From contig CATZIM010000073.1 in the NCBI GenBank assembly GCA_958420075.1, positions 1-7,828 on the forward strand: a stretch of DNA of 7,828 nucleotides, in the 5' to 3' direction. Below are positions 1 through 6,785 of the stretch, piece after piece. The DNA is from an uncultured Clostridia bacterium (GTDB lineage: Bacteria > Bacillota > Clostridia > Lachnospirales > Anaerotignaceae). Below the pieces are notes generated by a model that was not told where the DNA came from, did no database searches, and saw nothing but the letters and a program-made list of their open reading frames with translations. Both the position numbers and the translations under genes were made by a program. Every line of letters starts with the position of its first letter. Position 1 is the stretch's first letter.

Positions 1-574
1 CCAGTGCTTTGAAGGCCATCATGAAGGAGTCACGTTCGGAGTCATACACATAGATTTTGCCTTTGTAATCTGTGTTGTGCAGGATGTTGTAGCCCTGTTC
101 TTCCACAACAGCAGGGTCTACGTTATTGTGGTTGTAAACGATACCTACACTGCCCCAGAAGTAAGGTACGGAGTATGTGTTGTCAGGGTCATAAGGCAGG
201 TTTTTTACGCCTTCTGCCAGGTTGGAGATGTTAGGGATCAGGGACAGATCCAGTTCCTGGAGCATGCCTTCTTTGATCAGTCTTTCGATCATGTAATCGG
301 AAGGAACCAGCACGTCATAGGAATCCCCTGCCTGCAGTTTGGTATACATGGTTTCGTTGGAGTCGAAGTATTCCACGATAACCTTTACGCCAAATTCTTT
401 TTCAAAATTGGAAATCAGGTCTTCGCCCATGTATTCGCCCCAGTTGTAGAGCTTCAGGGTGTCGGAACCATATTTTGCAACTGCGTCTTCCGCAGATGCA
501 CCGTCGCTGCTGCCGCCGCCGCAGCCTGCCAGCAGCATTACGCTTGCAAGAGCCATAGCAATTAATTTTTTCAT
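1..574 (-). CDS. potD: Spermidine/putrescine-binding lipoprotein PotD (partial, C-terminus off the left edge)
   Basis: Extracellular substrate-binding lipoprotein of a PotABCD polyamine importer. It should capture spermidine or putrescine and deliver it to PotB/PotC. 191 codons are visible; the frame is open to the window edge. Residues 1-18 form a lipoprotein signal: Lys-Lys, a hydrophobic stretch, then lipobox LAGC with C18 as the lipidated cysteine, followed by a Gly/Ser linker. Family landmarks follow: LYNWGEYM (42-49), DSNETMYTKL (71-80), YDVLVPSDY (86-94) and the PYFWGSVGIVYN region (137-148). By recalled alignment with E. coli PotD, W45, E47, Y48, S92 and Y94 match polyamine-contacting positions, while the Thr of the WTEY motif is Gly here. 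The ATG (572-574) overlaps the potC stop as ATGA, with AAAGGAGA at 583-590 inside potC, so translation is probably coupled. Putrescine versus spermidine preference cannot be decided because the C-terminal half is missing. Confidence 0.95.
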   Translation of the reverse strand, partial: MKKLIAMALASVMLLAGCGGGSSDGASAEDAVAKYGSDTLKLYNWGEYMGEDLISNFEKEFGVKVIVEYFDSNETMYTKLQAGDSYDVLVPSDYMIERLIKEGMLQELDLSLIPNISNLAEGVKNLPYDPDNTYSVPYFWGSVGIVYNHNNVDPAVVEEQGYNILHNTDYKGKIYVYDSERDSFMMAFKAL

Positions 575-1365
575 ACCTTTTTTCTCCTTTTCTCTTTGAT
601 GATGGGTACTACGTTGACAACGATCAACACAACCGTGATGATGGCAATGACCAATGTGGACAATGCGTTGATGGAAGGGTTGACACGTTTGCTCATGGTA
701 TACACCAAAATAGAAATATTGTTCACACCATTGCCGGTGACGAAATAAGAAATGATGAAATCGTCAAAGCTCATGGTGAAAGCAATCAGCGCGCCGGAAA
801 CGATACCGGGCATGATCTGGGGCACGATGACCTTTGTCAATGCCTGCAAAGGTGTGGCACCCAGATCCAGTGCCGCGTCCGCCAGGTTGGGGTCCAGAGA
901 CCGCAGTTTGGGGGATACGGACAGGATAACATAAGGCGTACAGAACATAATGTGCGCCAGCAGCAGTGTGGTGAAGCCTTTATTGATGCCCAGCGCACTG
1001 AAGAACATCAGAAGGCCGATGGCTGTTACGATTTCCGGGTTCATGATGGGCAGGTTGTTCACCTGTTCCACCACGTTGCGGAGGGCTTTCCGGGAACGGG
1101 AAAGACCGATGGCAGCCAGTGTGCCTGCCACTGTGGAAATGATGGTTGCCAGAATGGCAATGACGATGGTATAAACCACCGACTGCATCATGGCACTGTC
1201 AGAAAACATCTTTTCATACCACCGCAGTGAAAAACCGCTGAACTTTGTCAGGGAGCGGGAGTCGTTAAAGGAAAAGACGATGATATACAGTATGGGCAGA
1301 TAGAAGAATAACGCCGTGATGCCCAAAATGATTTTGGCGCCGATTCTGTGTCTTTTTTCTTCCAC
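571..1365 (-). CDS. potC: Spermidine/putrescine ABC transporter permease PotC
   Basis: Inner-membrane permease subunit of the polyamine importer, pairing with PotB to form the channel. 264 residues, normal for PotC. Hydrophobic segments lie at about 11-33, 62-88, 105-125, 130-151, 186-208 and 234-254, giving about six membrane helices. The EAA loop that docks on the ATPase is at about 162-187 (DAALDLGATPLQALTKVI, then P182 and G187). SFDDFIISYF (199-208) is a PotC-type signature. The tail is strongly basic (KEKRRKKV), as expected for a cytoplasmic end. The start is GTG at 1363-1365; no upstream ATG is available because the potB stop lies 3 bp away, and the next Met is residue 53. A purine-rich AAGGGGGGAA lies just upstream, overlapping the end of potB. 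The stop TGA shares bases with the potD ATG. Assignment is firm from motifs and neighbours. Confidence 0.95.
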   Translation of the reverse strand: MEEKRHRIGAKIILGITALFFYLPILYIIVFSFNDSRSLTKFSGFSLRWYEKMFSDSAMMQSVVYTIVIAILATIISTVAGTLAAIGLSRSRKALRNVVEQVNNLPIMNPEIVTAIGLLMFFSALGINKGFTTLLLAHIMFCTPYVILSVSPKLRSLDPNLADAALDLGATPLQALTKVIVPQIMPGIVSGALIAFTMSFDDFIISYFVTGNGVNNISILVYTMSKRVNPSINALSTLVIAIITVVLIVVNVVPIIKEKRRKKV

Positions 1366-1368
1366 GGC

Positions 1369-2208
1369 TTATTCCCCCCTTCCGTTTGCCGCCGGGTCTG
1401 TGTCTACTTTTCTGGTCAGATACATGGAAATCATGATGATGACTGCCATGATCAGAGAGATGGCACTGCCGAAGTTCCAGTCGCCGCTGGTGAGGAACTG
1501 GGTTTCGATGACATTACCGATGAGGACATACTGTCCGCCGCCCAGCAGTTTGGGAATGAAGAAGCTGGATACCGCCGGCAGGAATACCAGTGTGATGCCG
1601 CTGAGAACGCCGGGCAGACTCAAAGGCAGTGTCACACGCAGGAAGCACTGCATGCGGTTTGCGCCCAGGTCGCTGGCTGCTTCCAGCAGGCTCTTGTCCA
1701 TTTTCGCCAGAGAGGTATGGATCTGCAAAATCATAAAAGGAATGAAGTTATAAACCATACCCAGTACCACGGCGAATGTGGTATACATCATTTTGAAAGG
1801 CCCGATGCCGAACAGCCCCAAAAAGCTGTTCAAAAGACCATCGTCCTGCAAAATGCCCACCCATGCGTAAGTACGCACCAGCATATTGATCCATGTGGGC
1901 AGTGTGATCATCAGAATCCAGAACATCTTGCTTTTTTCCGGTCCTGTCGCGATGGCATAAGCAATGGGATAGCCCAAAAGGACGCAGATGATGGTGGTGA
2001 ATATTGCAATAATCAAGGAGCGCTTCAATACATCCAGGAATACGGCGTCACTGAAGAATCTGCCGAAGTTTTCCAGTGTGAAGCGGAAGGTGGTCACATC
2101 GTTGCCCTCTTTGGTGAACGCATACAGCAAAATCATCAGCATGGGCACAACGATCATAATGGCAATCCAGACCACGTAAGGATATACCATACTGCGAAAC
2201 TGTCGCAT
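1369..2208 (-). CDS. potB: Spermidine/putrescine ABC transporter permease PotB
   Basis: Second membrane permease of the polyamine importer, partner of PotC. 279 residues, typical for PotB. Hydrophobic segments fall at about 8-31, 63-88, 96-120, 142-163, 200-220 and 246-265, consistent with six helices. The EAA ATPase-coupling loop is at about 174-200 (LLEAASDLGANR, then LPLSLPG). MLVRTYAW (109-116) is characteristic of the PotB branch, and the long loop after TM1 (about 32-60) is usual for it. The ATG at 2206-2208 has AAAGGAGG about 8 nt upstream, and the stop TAA (1369-1371) is 3 bp before the potC GTG. The gap to potA is 17 bp and holds only this ribosome-binding site, so the gene is cotranscribed. 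Nothing is truncated or unusual in it. Confidence 0.95.
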   Translation of the reverse strand: MRQFRSMVYPYVVWIAIMIVVPMLMILLYAFTKEGNDVTTFRFTLENFGRFFSDAVFLDVLKRSLIIAIFTTIICVLLGYPIAYAIATGPEKSKMFWILMITLPTWINMLVRTYAWVGILQDDGLLNSFLGLFGIGPFKMMYTTFAVVLGMVYNFIPFMILQIHTSLAKMDKSLLEAASDLGANRMQCFLRVTLPLSLPGVLSGITLVFLPAVSSFFIPKLLGGGQYVLIGNVIETQFLTSGDWNFGSAISLIMAVIIMISMYLTRKVDTDPAANGRGE

Positions 2209-2225
2209 TTTTCCGCCTCCTTTCC

Positions 2226-3797
2226 TTACTGCTCTCTGGACATGATATGAATGTCTTCGGGTTCAAAGATGAGGCCAACTTCTTCCCCTACTTCATGTTT
2301 GTCCGTGGTATCTACCTTATATTCATACCCCTTAGTGGCGAAAGTTACATCGTAAACGCCGGGGGTGATGTTTTCGGGATCGAAGTCATATTTGACATCG
2401 GTGATTTCAACAGGCATATCATCTTCCAGAGAGTATGCAGAAGCGTTTGCCCATGTTTTCAGGTCTGTATCCAAAGCGATGGATTCCTGAATTTCGTCTA
2501 CCTTTTTGAAGAAGTTCACAGCGAAGATATATTCTTCGTTTTCTTCACTGGTAACACGGTTTTCATCCTTCACGATCATGTTCACCGTTACGGATGTGCC
2601 TGCCGCCGTGGAGAAGGTTACGGGATAAGTGCCGTTTTTCTTCTCAATGGTATATTTCACTTCTTTGATGGAGATAAGCTCGTCCTCATCGGGGTTCCAC
2701 GCCTGGGCGTCGGCACGGGCAATGATGGTTGCTTCATCCAGTTCTTCTACGTCGTCCACATCCAGATAGAAGTCGTTGGCAGACATTTTTTCGTTTGCTG
2801 CTTCGTTGAATACAGGCTGGTCATTGGATACCTGCATTTTTACGGTGATTTCTGTACCCACTTTTGTTTCCACCATGGTTTCATAGTGTACACCTTTGAA
2901 CAGTACAGATTTGACAACGCCTTTGAGCTTGCCCTGTTCTCTGGGTACGATATCCAGGTCTTCAGGACGGATGACAACATCAACCACTTCGTTTTTCTCA
3001 AAGCCATCGTCCACGCAGTCAAATTTTCTGCCTTCAAACATAACTTTGTAATCATCCAGCATAACGCCTTCGATGATGTTACTTTCGCCGATGAAGTTGG
3101 CAACGAATTCATTGACAGGTTCGTTGTAAATATCTGTGGGGCTGCCAATCTGCTGGATTTCCCCATCTTTCATAACAACGATCTTGTCGGACATTGTCAG
3201 AGCTTCTTCCTGGTCATGGGTTACGAAAATGAATGTGATACCCACTTCCTGCTGGATTTTTTTCAGTTCGTGCTGCATTTCCTGACGGAGTTTCAAGTCC
3301 AGCGCCCCCAGAGGTTCGTCCAGAAGCAGTACGCTGGGTTCGTTTACCAGGGCTCTTGCGATGGCAACACGCTGCTGCTGACCGCCGGACATTTCTGTCA
3401 CGTTCTTATCAGCGAAATCTTCCAGATTCACCAGCTTCAGCATACGTTTTACTTTCTGTTCGATGATGTCCTTAGGTTCTTTTTTGATTTTCAGACCAAA
3501 GGCGATGTTGTTGTATACGTTCATGTGGGGGAACAGAGCGTATTTCTGGAATACGGTGTTGATCTCCCGTTTATAAGGAGGGATTTTGCTGATATCCTCT
3601 CCGTCAAAGAGAACTGTGCCTTCGTTTGGTGTCAGGAAACCACCCAGAATACGCAGCAGTGTGGTTTTCCCGCAGCCGCTGGGGCCCAGCAGTGTCACAA
3701 ACTCATTTTCATAGATGTCCAGATTGACACCTTTCAGTACCAGTTTGCCGTCAAATTCCTTGACGATATTTTTAAACTGAATCAGTTTCTTTTTCAT
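2226..3797 (-). CDS. potA: Polyamine ABC transporter ATPase PotA with an Ig-like insertion in its TOBE domain
   Basis: Cytoplasmic ATPase that powers PotB/PotC. All ATPase motifs are intact: Walker A GPSGCGKT (38-45), Q-loop Gln84, signature SGGQQQR (137-143), Walker B VLLLDEP (156-162), D-loop ALD (165-167) and switch His194. The C-terminal TOBE domain begins at about 272 ([10 protein letters not shown]) and runs to about 330. It is then interrupted by an acidic segment of about 165 residues and resumes at about 499 with [19 protein letters not shown], the normal closing strand and end of the family. Total length is 523 against about 350-380 for usual PotA. The insertion contains two diverged repeats ending in [17 protein letters not shown] (389-405) and [11 protein letters not shown] (480-490), which resemble Ig-like repeats of Gram-positive surface proteins. 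The reading frame is uninterrupted. The ATG at 3795-3797 has AAAGGAG upstream. ATPase identity is certain; the role of the insertion is unknown. Confidence 0.95.
   Translation of the reverse strand: MKKKLIQFKNIVKEFDGKLVLKGVNLDIYENEFVTLLGPSGCGKTTLLRILGGFLTPNEGTVLFDGEDISKIPPYKREINTVFQKYALFPHMNVYNNIAFGLKIKKEPKDIIEQKVKRMLKLVNLEDFADKNVTEMSGGQQQRVAIARALVNEPSVLLLDEPLGALDLKLRQEMQHELKKIQQEVGITFIFVTHDQEEALTMSDKIVVMKDGEIQQIGSPTDIYNEPVNEFVANFIGESNIIEGVMLDDYKVMFEGRKFDCVDDGFEKNEVVDVVIRPEDLDIVPREQGKLKGVVKSVLFKGVHYETMVETKVGTEITVKMQVSNDQPVFNEAANEKMSANDFYLDVDDVEELDEATIIARADAQAWNPDEDELISIKEVKYTIEKKNGTYPVTFSTAAGTSVTVNMIVKDENRVTSEENEEYIFAVNFFKKVDEIQESIALDTDLKTWANASAYSLEDDMPVEITDVKYDFDPENITPGVYDVTFATKGYEYKVDTTDKHEVGEEVGLIFEPEDIHIMSREQ
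2307..2522 (-). repeat. Ig-like repeat 2 inside PotA (residues about 426-497)
   Basis: Aligns to repeat 1 with small gaps: AVNFF for [16 protein letters not shown] for [21 protein letters not shown] for [21 protein letters not shown] for [10 protein letters not shown], and [16 protein letters not shown] for [17 protein letters not shown]. The copies are strongly diverged in protein and show no obvious DNA identity, so the duplication is old. Confidence 0.65.
2568..2780 (-). repeat. Ig-like repeat 1 inside PotA (residues about 340-410)
   Basis: Begins ANDF, then VDDVEELD, an Ala-rich helix-like stretch with W367, then [10 protein letters not shown], and closes with [17 protein letters not shown] and NMIV. 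This order matches the second repeat and recalls the ANDF...AW...GTY.VTFSTA.GT..TV pattern of cell-surface Ig-like repeats. Family resemblance is from memory; the internal repetition is directly visible. Confidence 0.65.
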
Positions 3798-3827
3798 CGG
3801 CGGCTACTCCTTTTTCTTGTCACTTTT

Positions 3828-4361
3828 TCAGAACAGCGGCGGTGTGGAAACCCAGATGACCTTTGCCGTTGTTTTTTTCTCATTTTTCAGATAATGGCGG
3901 TTTTTGCCGGAGAGATAGAATGTTTCTCCCTTGTGGATCACATGGCTCTCCTCGCCGCAGACCAGCGTCACGCAGCCCTCCGCCACATAGCCGAATTCCT
4001 CACCGCTGTGGGGGTCCATCACAAAGGATTCCCCGCCCTGAGGCAATTCCACCATGATCGGTTCCATTTCGTTTTTCTGTGTGTTGGGCACGATCCAGTG
4101 CACCGTATAATTTTCCCGCTCATCCACAAAAAAGTCCTTTTTGTGGAAAACGATCTGCTCCTCCTTGTCCTCCCGGAAAAATTCCGAAAGACTGCTGCCC
4201 AGAGCCTCTACGATGTCGTTGAGGGTGGCAATGGAAGGAGAGGTCAGATTTCGCTCCATCTGGGAGAGAAATCCCTTTGTCAGCTCACTGCGGCTGGCCA
4301 GTTCTTCCAGCGTCAGACCCTTCTGGATCCTGAGCTGTTTGATCTTGTGGCCGATATCCAT
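3828..4361 (-). CDS. HTH (XRE) transcriptional regulator with C-terminal cupin, PuuR-like
   Basis: Probable ligand-responsive DNA-binding regulator of the polyamine operon it leads. 177 residues from the chosen start. Residues about 6-60 form an XRE/Cro-type helix-turn-helix (IKQLRIQKGLTLEELA, recognition segment LTKGFLSQME at 27-36, then SPSIATLNDIVEALG). After a linker, residues about 102-174 form a small cupin barrel with PHSGEEFGYVAEG (117-129), KGETFYLSGKNRHYLKN (144-160) and the typical WVSTPPLF end. This architecture is that of PuuR and related regulators, whose cupin binds polyamines or other small ligands. A GTG at 4368-4370 would extend it by three residues, but it lies in the ribosome-binding site; the ATG at 4359-4361 has GAGG 8 nt upstream and is preferred. 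potA follows after 30 bp with no terminator. Autoregulation is likely but inferred. The ligand cannot be read from the sequence. Confidence 0.9.
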   Translation of the reverse strand: MDIGHKIKQLRIQKGLTLEELASRSELTKGFLSQMERNLTSPSIATLNDIVEALGSSLSEFFREDKEEQIVFHKKDFFVDERENYTVHWIVPNTQKNEMEPIMVELPQGGESFVMDPHSGEEFGYVAEGCVTLVCGEESHVIHKGETFYLSGKNRHYLKNEKKTTAKVIWVSTPPLF

Positions 4362-4422
4362 AAATAACACCTCGTTGTGTAGAAATACTAAACTTTCTGA
4401 TTATTTTTACGAAACCTAAATC

Positions 4423-4450
4423 ATTATACATCTTTTGTCATGAAAAGCAA
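4423..4450 (-). promoter_or_regulatory. Probable sigma-A promoter of the regulator-potABCD operon
   Basis: On the minus strand a perfect TATAAT (4423-4428) lies 16 bp after a weak -35, TTGCTT (4445-4450). Transcription would begin near 4416, leaving a leader of about 55 nt with GAGG before the ATG at 4361. The -10 is strong and the -35 poor, which would suit a regulated promoter. No operator could be assigned with confidence. Confidence 0.6.
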
Positions 4451-4884
4451 GAGAAAATAAACAAAAAATTTCATTTATTAAACTTTTTGACATTTTGCGG
4501 CAAAAAGCCCTTCCAAAAGAAACCAAAATTGTACGCTTCCACGACAGCCGGAAAACCCAGACTTTACGCAGATTTTACAGAAACCGAAAACAGGCAGAAG
4601 TTTTCCAATACCAAACGAAAATATCAGAATTTCTAAACTGCATTTTCCCCAAAAAACTGTCTTTGTACTGTCCCTTCGGGCGCGCTGGACAGTGGAAAGA
4701 AAAATACTCATGAAAAAAAATCAGCAAATCCACTGTTTTTTTCTGTATTGATGAAAATACATTCTATTTTTATATGCAAATTCACATGTTCTTTTATACA
4801 TACAATTTGTTTTGCGTGAATTTCGCACAAAAAATTCCCCTTTTTTCATGTATAAAAAGCCATACACTCCATGTCCGCCACCCA
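4451..4884. other. Intergenic DNA without a supported gene
   Basis: This is the core of the 631-bp divergent region. Between about 4478 and 4713 both strands are open for over 70 codons, but neither frame has a Shine-Dalgarno at its start, and the products (very basic on plus, Cys/Phe-rich on minus) do not look like real proteins. A GC-rich stem lies at 4667-4693. From about 4714 to 4884 the DNA is AT-rich and holds nothing I can name except a weak imperfect dyad at 4811-4831. Confidence 0.6.
4667..4693. repeat. GC-rich inverted repeat in the divergent region
   Basis: ACTGTCC (4667-4673) is perfectly complementary to GGACAGT (4687-4693) around a 13-nt GC-rich centre. It stands out in otherwise AT-rich DNA. 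On the minus strand it is followed, about 10 nt later, by a run of six T, loosely like a terminator, but no minus-strand gene precedes it. Function unknown. Confidence 0.5.
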
Positions 4885-4914
4885 TTGACAAACAAGCACC
4901 TGATGTGGTTTCAT
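4885..4914 (+). promoter_or_regulatory. Probable promoter of the first aminotransferase gene
   Basis: A perfect -35 TTGACA (4885-4890) is followed after 18 bp by a moderate -10, TTTCAT (4909-4914). Transcription would start near 4920, leaving a leader of about 70 nt. The -35 is convincing and the -10 is a best guess; TCATAA at 4911 is an alternative. Confidence 0.5.
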
Positions 4915-4916
4915 AA

Positions 4917-4944
4917 GTATCAAATCTATTCCACAGATTGATAC
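4917..4944 (+). promoter_or_regulatory. Dyad at the start of the first aminotransferase transcript
   Basis: GTATCAAATCT (4917-4927) pairs with AGATTGATAC (4935-4944) over ten base pairs with one bulged A and a 7-nt loop. It sits at the predicted transcription start, so it could be a repressor operator or a 5'-end RNA stem. There is no T-run, so it is not a terminator. Confidence 0.5.
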
Positions 4945-4992
4945 AAAAGAGAATGTTTGTTATGAATGTAAGACACAAAGGAGGAAACAAGT

Positions 4993-6177
4993 ATGGTGCG
5001 TTATGCGAAAAGAATGGAACAATTGACTAATTCCGATATCGGCGATCTGCTGAAACTGATTGCCAGACCCGATATTATTTCCTTCGCAGGCGGTCTGCCC
5101 GCAGCAGAACTGTTTCCCGTAGACCAGCTCCGTCAGGCGTGCGACGCTGTCATGGAGGAAATGGGGAAAGTAGCCTGTCAGTATTCTTCTACAGAAGGCT
5201 TCCCTGCACTGCGGGAAAAAATCGCTGAGCGAATGAAAGCCAAAAATAATATTGAAACGGATGCGGACCATATTCTGGTGACCAGCGGTTCTCAGCAGGG
5301 TCTGGATTTCTCCGCCCGTGTATTTGTAGATAAAGGCGACGTCATCCTGATGGAAAGCCCTTCCTATCTGGGTGCCATCAATGCTTTCAAAGCATGTGAA
5401 CCTACCTTTATGGAAGTACCTACAGACGAAGACGGTATGGTTATGGAAGAACTGGAAAAAATCCTGGCAACCACACCTAACGTAAAGATGATCTATGTCA
5501 TCCCCGATTTCCAGAACCCCACCGGCAGAACATGGACACTGGAACGCCGTCACAAATTTATGGAAGTCATCAATAAATATGAAATCCCCGTTATCGAAGA
5601 TAACCCTTACGGCGAACTGCGTTTTGAAAACGAAAACATGCCCGCTCTGAAATCTCTGGATACCAAAGGGCTGGTTGTATTCCTGGGTACCTTCTCCAAG
5701 ATTCTGGTACCTGGCTATCGTCTGGGCTGGGTTTGCGCTTCCGACGAAATCCTGTCTATGTTTAACTTCATCAAACAGGGTGCGGACCTGCAGACACCTA
5801 CCGTTACCCAGCTGGAAGCCAACAAATATATGGAAATGTTCGATTTGGACAAACATGTTGACACCATCCGCGAGCTGTATAAACACAGACGTGACGTGAT
5901 GATGAAAACCATGGAAGAAACATTCCCCAAAGAAGCAAAATTCACACACCCCGACGGCGGTCTGTTCACATGGGTAGAACTGCCCGAATACATCGACACC
6001 CGTAAAATGGCACTGCAGTGTCTGGAAAAGAAAGTTGCCTACGTTCCCGGCGGCTCCTTCTTCCCTAACGGCGGTCATGAAAACTGCTTCCGTATGAACT
6101 ATTCCTGCATGCCTGACGACAAGATCGTAGAAGGCGTAAAAGCCATCGCAGAAGTCATCAAGGCAAACTTGAAATAA
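4993..6177 (+). CDS. PLP-dependent aminotransferase, class I/II (LysN/KAT-II-like), copy 1
   Basis: Cytosolic fold-type I aminotransferase of 394 residues, full length for the family. It transfers an amino group between an amino acid and a 2-oxo acid, usually 2-oxoglutarate. Visible landmarks: DIISFAGGLPAAELFP (27-42), SSTEGFPALREKIAERM (65-81), TSGSQQGLD (97-105) cradling the PLP phosphate, Y125, PDFQNPTG (171-178) with N175 binding the cofactor, D203 in IEDNPYGE, Schiff-base lysine K236 in TFSKILVPGYRLGW, and R367 in CFRMNYS for the substrate carboxylate. All catalytic residues are present. This pattern fits the 2-aminoadipate/aromatic/branched-chain transaminase group; the exact substrate is not determined. 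The ATG at 4993 has AAGGAGGA 7 nt upstream. It is divergent from the potABCD operon, and a 75%-identical paralogue starts exactly 2200 bp downstream. Confidence 0.93.
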   Translation: MVRYAKRMEQLTNSDIGDLLKLIARPDIISFAGGLPAAELFPVDQLRQACDAVMEEMGKVACQYSSTEGFPALREKIAERMKAKNNIETDADHILVTSGSQQGLDFSARVFVDKGDVILMESPSYLGAINAFKACEPTFMEVPTDEDGMVMEELEKILATTPNVKMIYVIPDFQNPTGRTWTLERRHKFMEVINKYEIPVIEDNPYGELRFENENMPALKSLDTKGLVVFLGTFSKILVPGYRLGWVCASDEILSMFNFIKQGADLQTPTVTQLEANKYMEMFDLDKHVDTIRELYKHRRDVMMKTMEETFPKEAKFTHPDGGLFTWVELPEYIDTRKMALQCLEKKVAYVPGGSFFPNGGHENCFRMNYSCMPDDKIVEGVKAIAEVIKANLK

Positions 6178-6195
6178 TCTATCTCTTATTAAAGG

Positions 6196-6246
6196 ATACA
6201 CTAAGTCCTCCGCTGTGCCGCATACAGCGAAGGACTTTTCGTGTAT
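6196..6246 (+). terminator. Terminator-like hairpin after aminotransferase copy 1
   Basis: AAGTCCTCCGCTGT (6203-6216) pairs with ACAGCGAAGGACTT (6224-6237) over 14 positions with one C-A mismatch and a 7-nt loop. ATACAC (6196-6201) and GTGTAT (6241-6246) can extend the stem. It begins 19-26 bp after the stop. The T-run is only four, so termination may be partial or rely on the next hairpin. Confidence 0.65.
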
Positions 6247-6252
6247 AGCCTC

Positions 6253-6293
6253 GGCTGCCATCCCCTTCCCCTTTGGATGACAGCCATTTTTTT
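6253..6293 (+). terminator. Intrinsic terminator
   Basis: GGCTGCCATCC (6253-6263) pairs with GGATGACAGCC (6275-6285) with one mismatch and an 11-nt loop, followed by seven T (6287-6293). It is the second hairpin in tandem after aminotransferase copy 1 and the better terminator of the two. It separates that gene from the membrane-protein gene. Confidence 0.75.
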
Positions 6294-6304
6294 GCCCATA
6301 GGGA

Positions 6305-6333
6305 TTTATTCTGACCGCCTCCCGTGTTAAAAT
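6305..6333 (+). promoter_or_regulatory. Probable promoter of the small membrane-protein gene
   Basis: An extended -10, TG-T-TAAAAT (6325-6333), lies 17 bp after a weak -35, TTTATT (6305-6310). It sits between the terminator and the gene's AAGGAGG (6356-6362), so the gene is probably transcribed alone. Confidence 0.5.
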
Positions 6334-6369
6334 ACAGAAAATCACACTTATTTTTAAGGAGGCTTTGCC

Positions 6370-6774
6370 ATGCGACCCTCAGAACGCATCCAACAATATC
6401 GAAAACCCCTGCTGGTGGGCATGGTCCTATTCAGCTGTATCGTCGGCGGATGCCTGTTTCCCATCGTCAACTGCAATCCGGAAAACCCCGTGGAAACAAG
6501 TCTGGTGATGAAAACCATCATCCTGTTGTCTGTCTTTCTGTTTTATACGGAACTGGGCATGCTCCAAGCCGCCCTGTTTCCCAAAGGCTCCATCCCTTTT
6601 GCGGCGGCGCTGAATCTGGGGATAGCAGTCCTTGGGCTGATTTTCCGCTATCTGCTGGAATTCGGAGAGGTTTCCAACACCTATAACTTCACTGCCGCCA
6701 ATGTGGCACTGCATTTGTTTGCCCTGACCATTTTGCCCCTGATGACATACATTTCCCAAAAACAAAAATCCTGA
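6370..6774 (+). CDS. Small four-TM membrane protein of unknown function
   Basis: 134 residues, not recognised as any named family. A basic N-terminus (MRPSERIQQYRKP) precedes four hydrophobic segments at about 13-33, 44-64, 75-98 and 107-127, and the tail is basic (SQKQKS), which suggests both ends are cytoplasmic. Three cysteines (23, 28, 35) lie in or just after TM1. There is no lipobox or cleavable signal. It is a real gene: AAGGAGG 7 nt before the ATG, a plausible extended -10 promoter, coding-like composition and a strong terminator 12 nt after the TGA. It lies between two paralogous aminotransferase genes but appears to be its own transcription unit. A transport, export or membrane-sensing role would be guesswork. 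Confidence 0.8.
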   Translation: MRPSERIQQYRKPLLVGMVLFSCIVGGCLFPIVNCNPENPVETSLVMKTIILLSVFLFYTELGMLQAALFPKGSIPFAAALNLGIAVLGLIFRYLLEFGEVSNTYNFTAANVALHLFALTILPLMTYISQKQKS

Positions 6775-6785
6775 TTGCAATTTCC

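Larger units (their letters stand above)
2304..2807 (-). other. Insertion splitting the PotA TOBE domain
   Basis: This segment encodes PotA residues about 331-498, which have no counterpart in a standard PotA. The sequence before it is TOBE strands (IRPEDLDI, then [22 protein letters not shown]) and the sequence after it is the final TOBE strands. The insertion is rich in Asp and Glu and has no membrane segment or signal. Boundaries are estimated by eye from the family pattern and may be off by about ten residues. Confidence 0.75.

Noticed and set aside
77..565. A 162-codon plus-strand frame at the left edge
   Set aside because: It is the complement of the potD coding sequence, which reads as an unbroken PotD lipoprotein to the window edge.
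1348..2250. A 300-codon plus-strand frame opposite potB
   Set aside because: Composition is His/Gln/Cys-rich and unlike a protein; potB on the minus strand has EAA and RTYAW motifs and correct spacing to its neighbours.
2247..4367. A 706-codon plus-strand open frame opposite potA and the regulator
   Set aside because: It is the antisense of two genes with complete family motifs; its product is Phe/His/Val-rich with no domain, and the openness follows from codon bias on the true strand.
4368..4370. GTG as start of the HTH-cupin regulator
   Set aside because: The GTG is part of the GAGGTG ribosome-binding site that correctly serves the ATG nine bases downstream; it would have no site of its own.
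4478..4713. Small genes on either strand of the divergent region (72 and 77 codons)
   Set aside because: One starts with TTG, neither has a Shine-Dalgarno, and they overlap each other almost completely. Kept only as an unexplained segment.
4811..4831. Imperfect palindrome TTTG...GAA-TTC...CAAA as an operator
   Set aside because: Only 14 of 21 positions are symmetric, it is about 75 bp upstream of the predicted -35, and AT-rich DNA gives such matches easily.
4960..6345. A 461-codon minus-strand open frame opposite aminotransferase copy 1
   Set aside because: The plus-strand frame carries every PLP-enzyme motif with a strong ribosome-binding site. A similar antisense frame appears opposite copy 2, as expected from shared codon bias.
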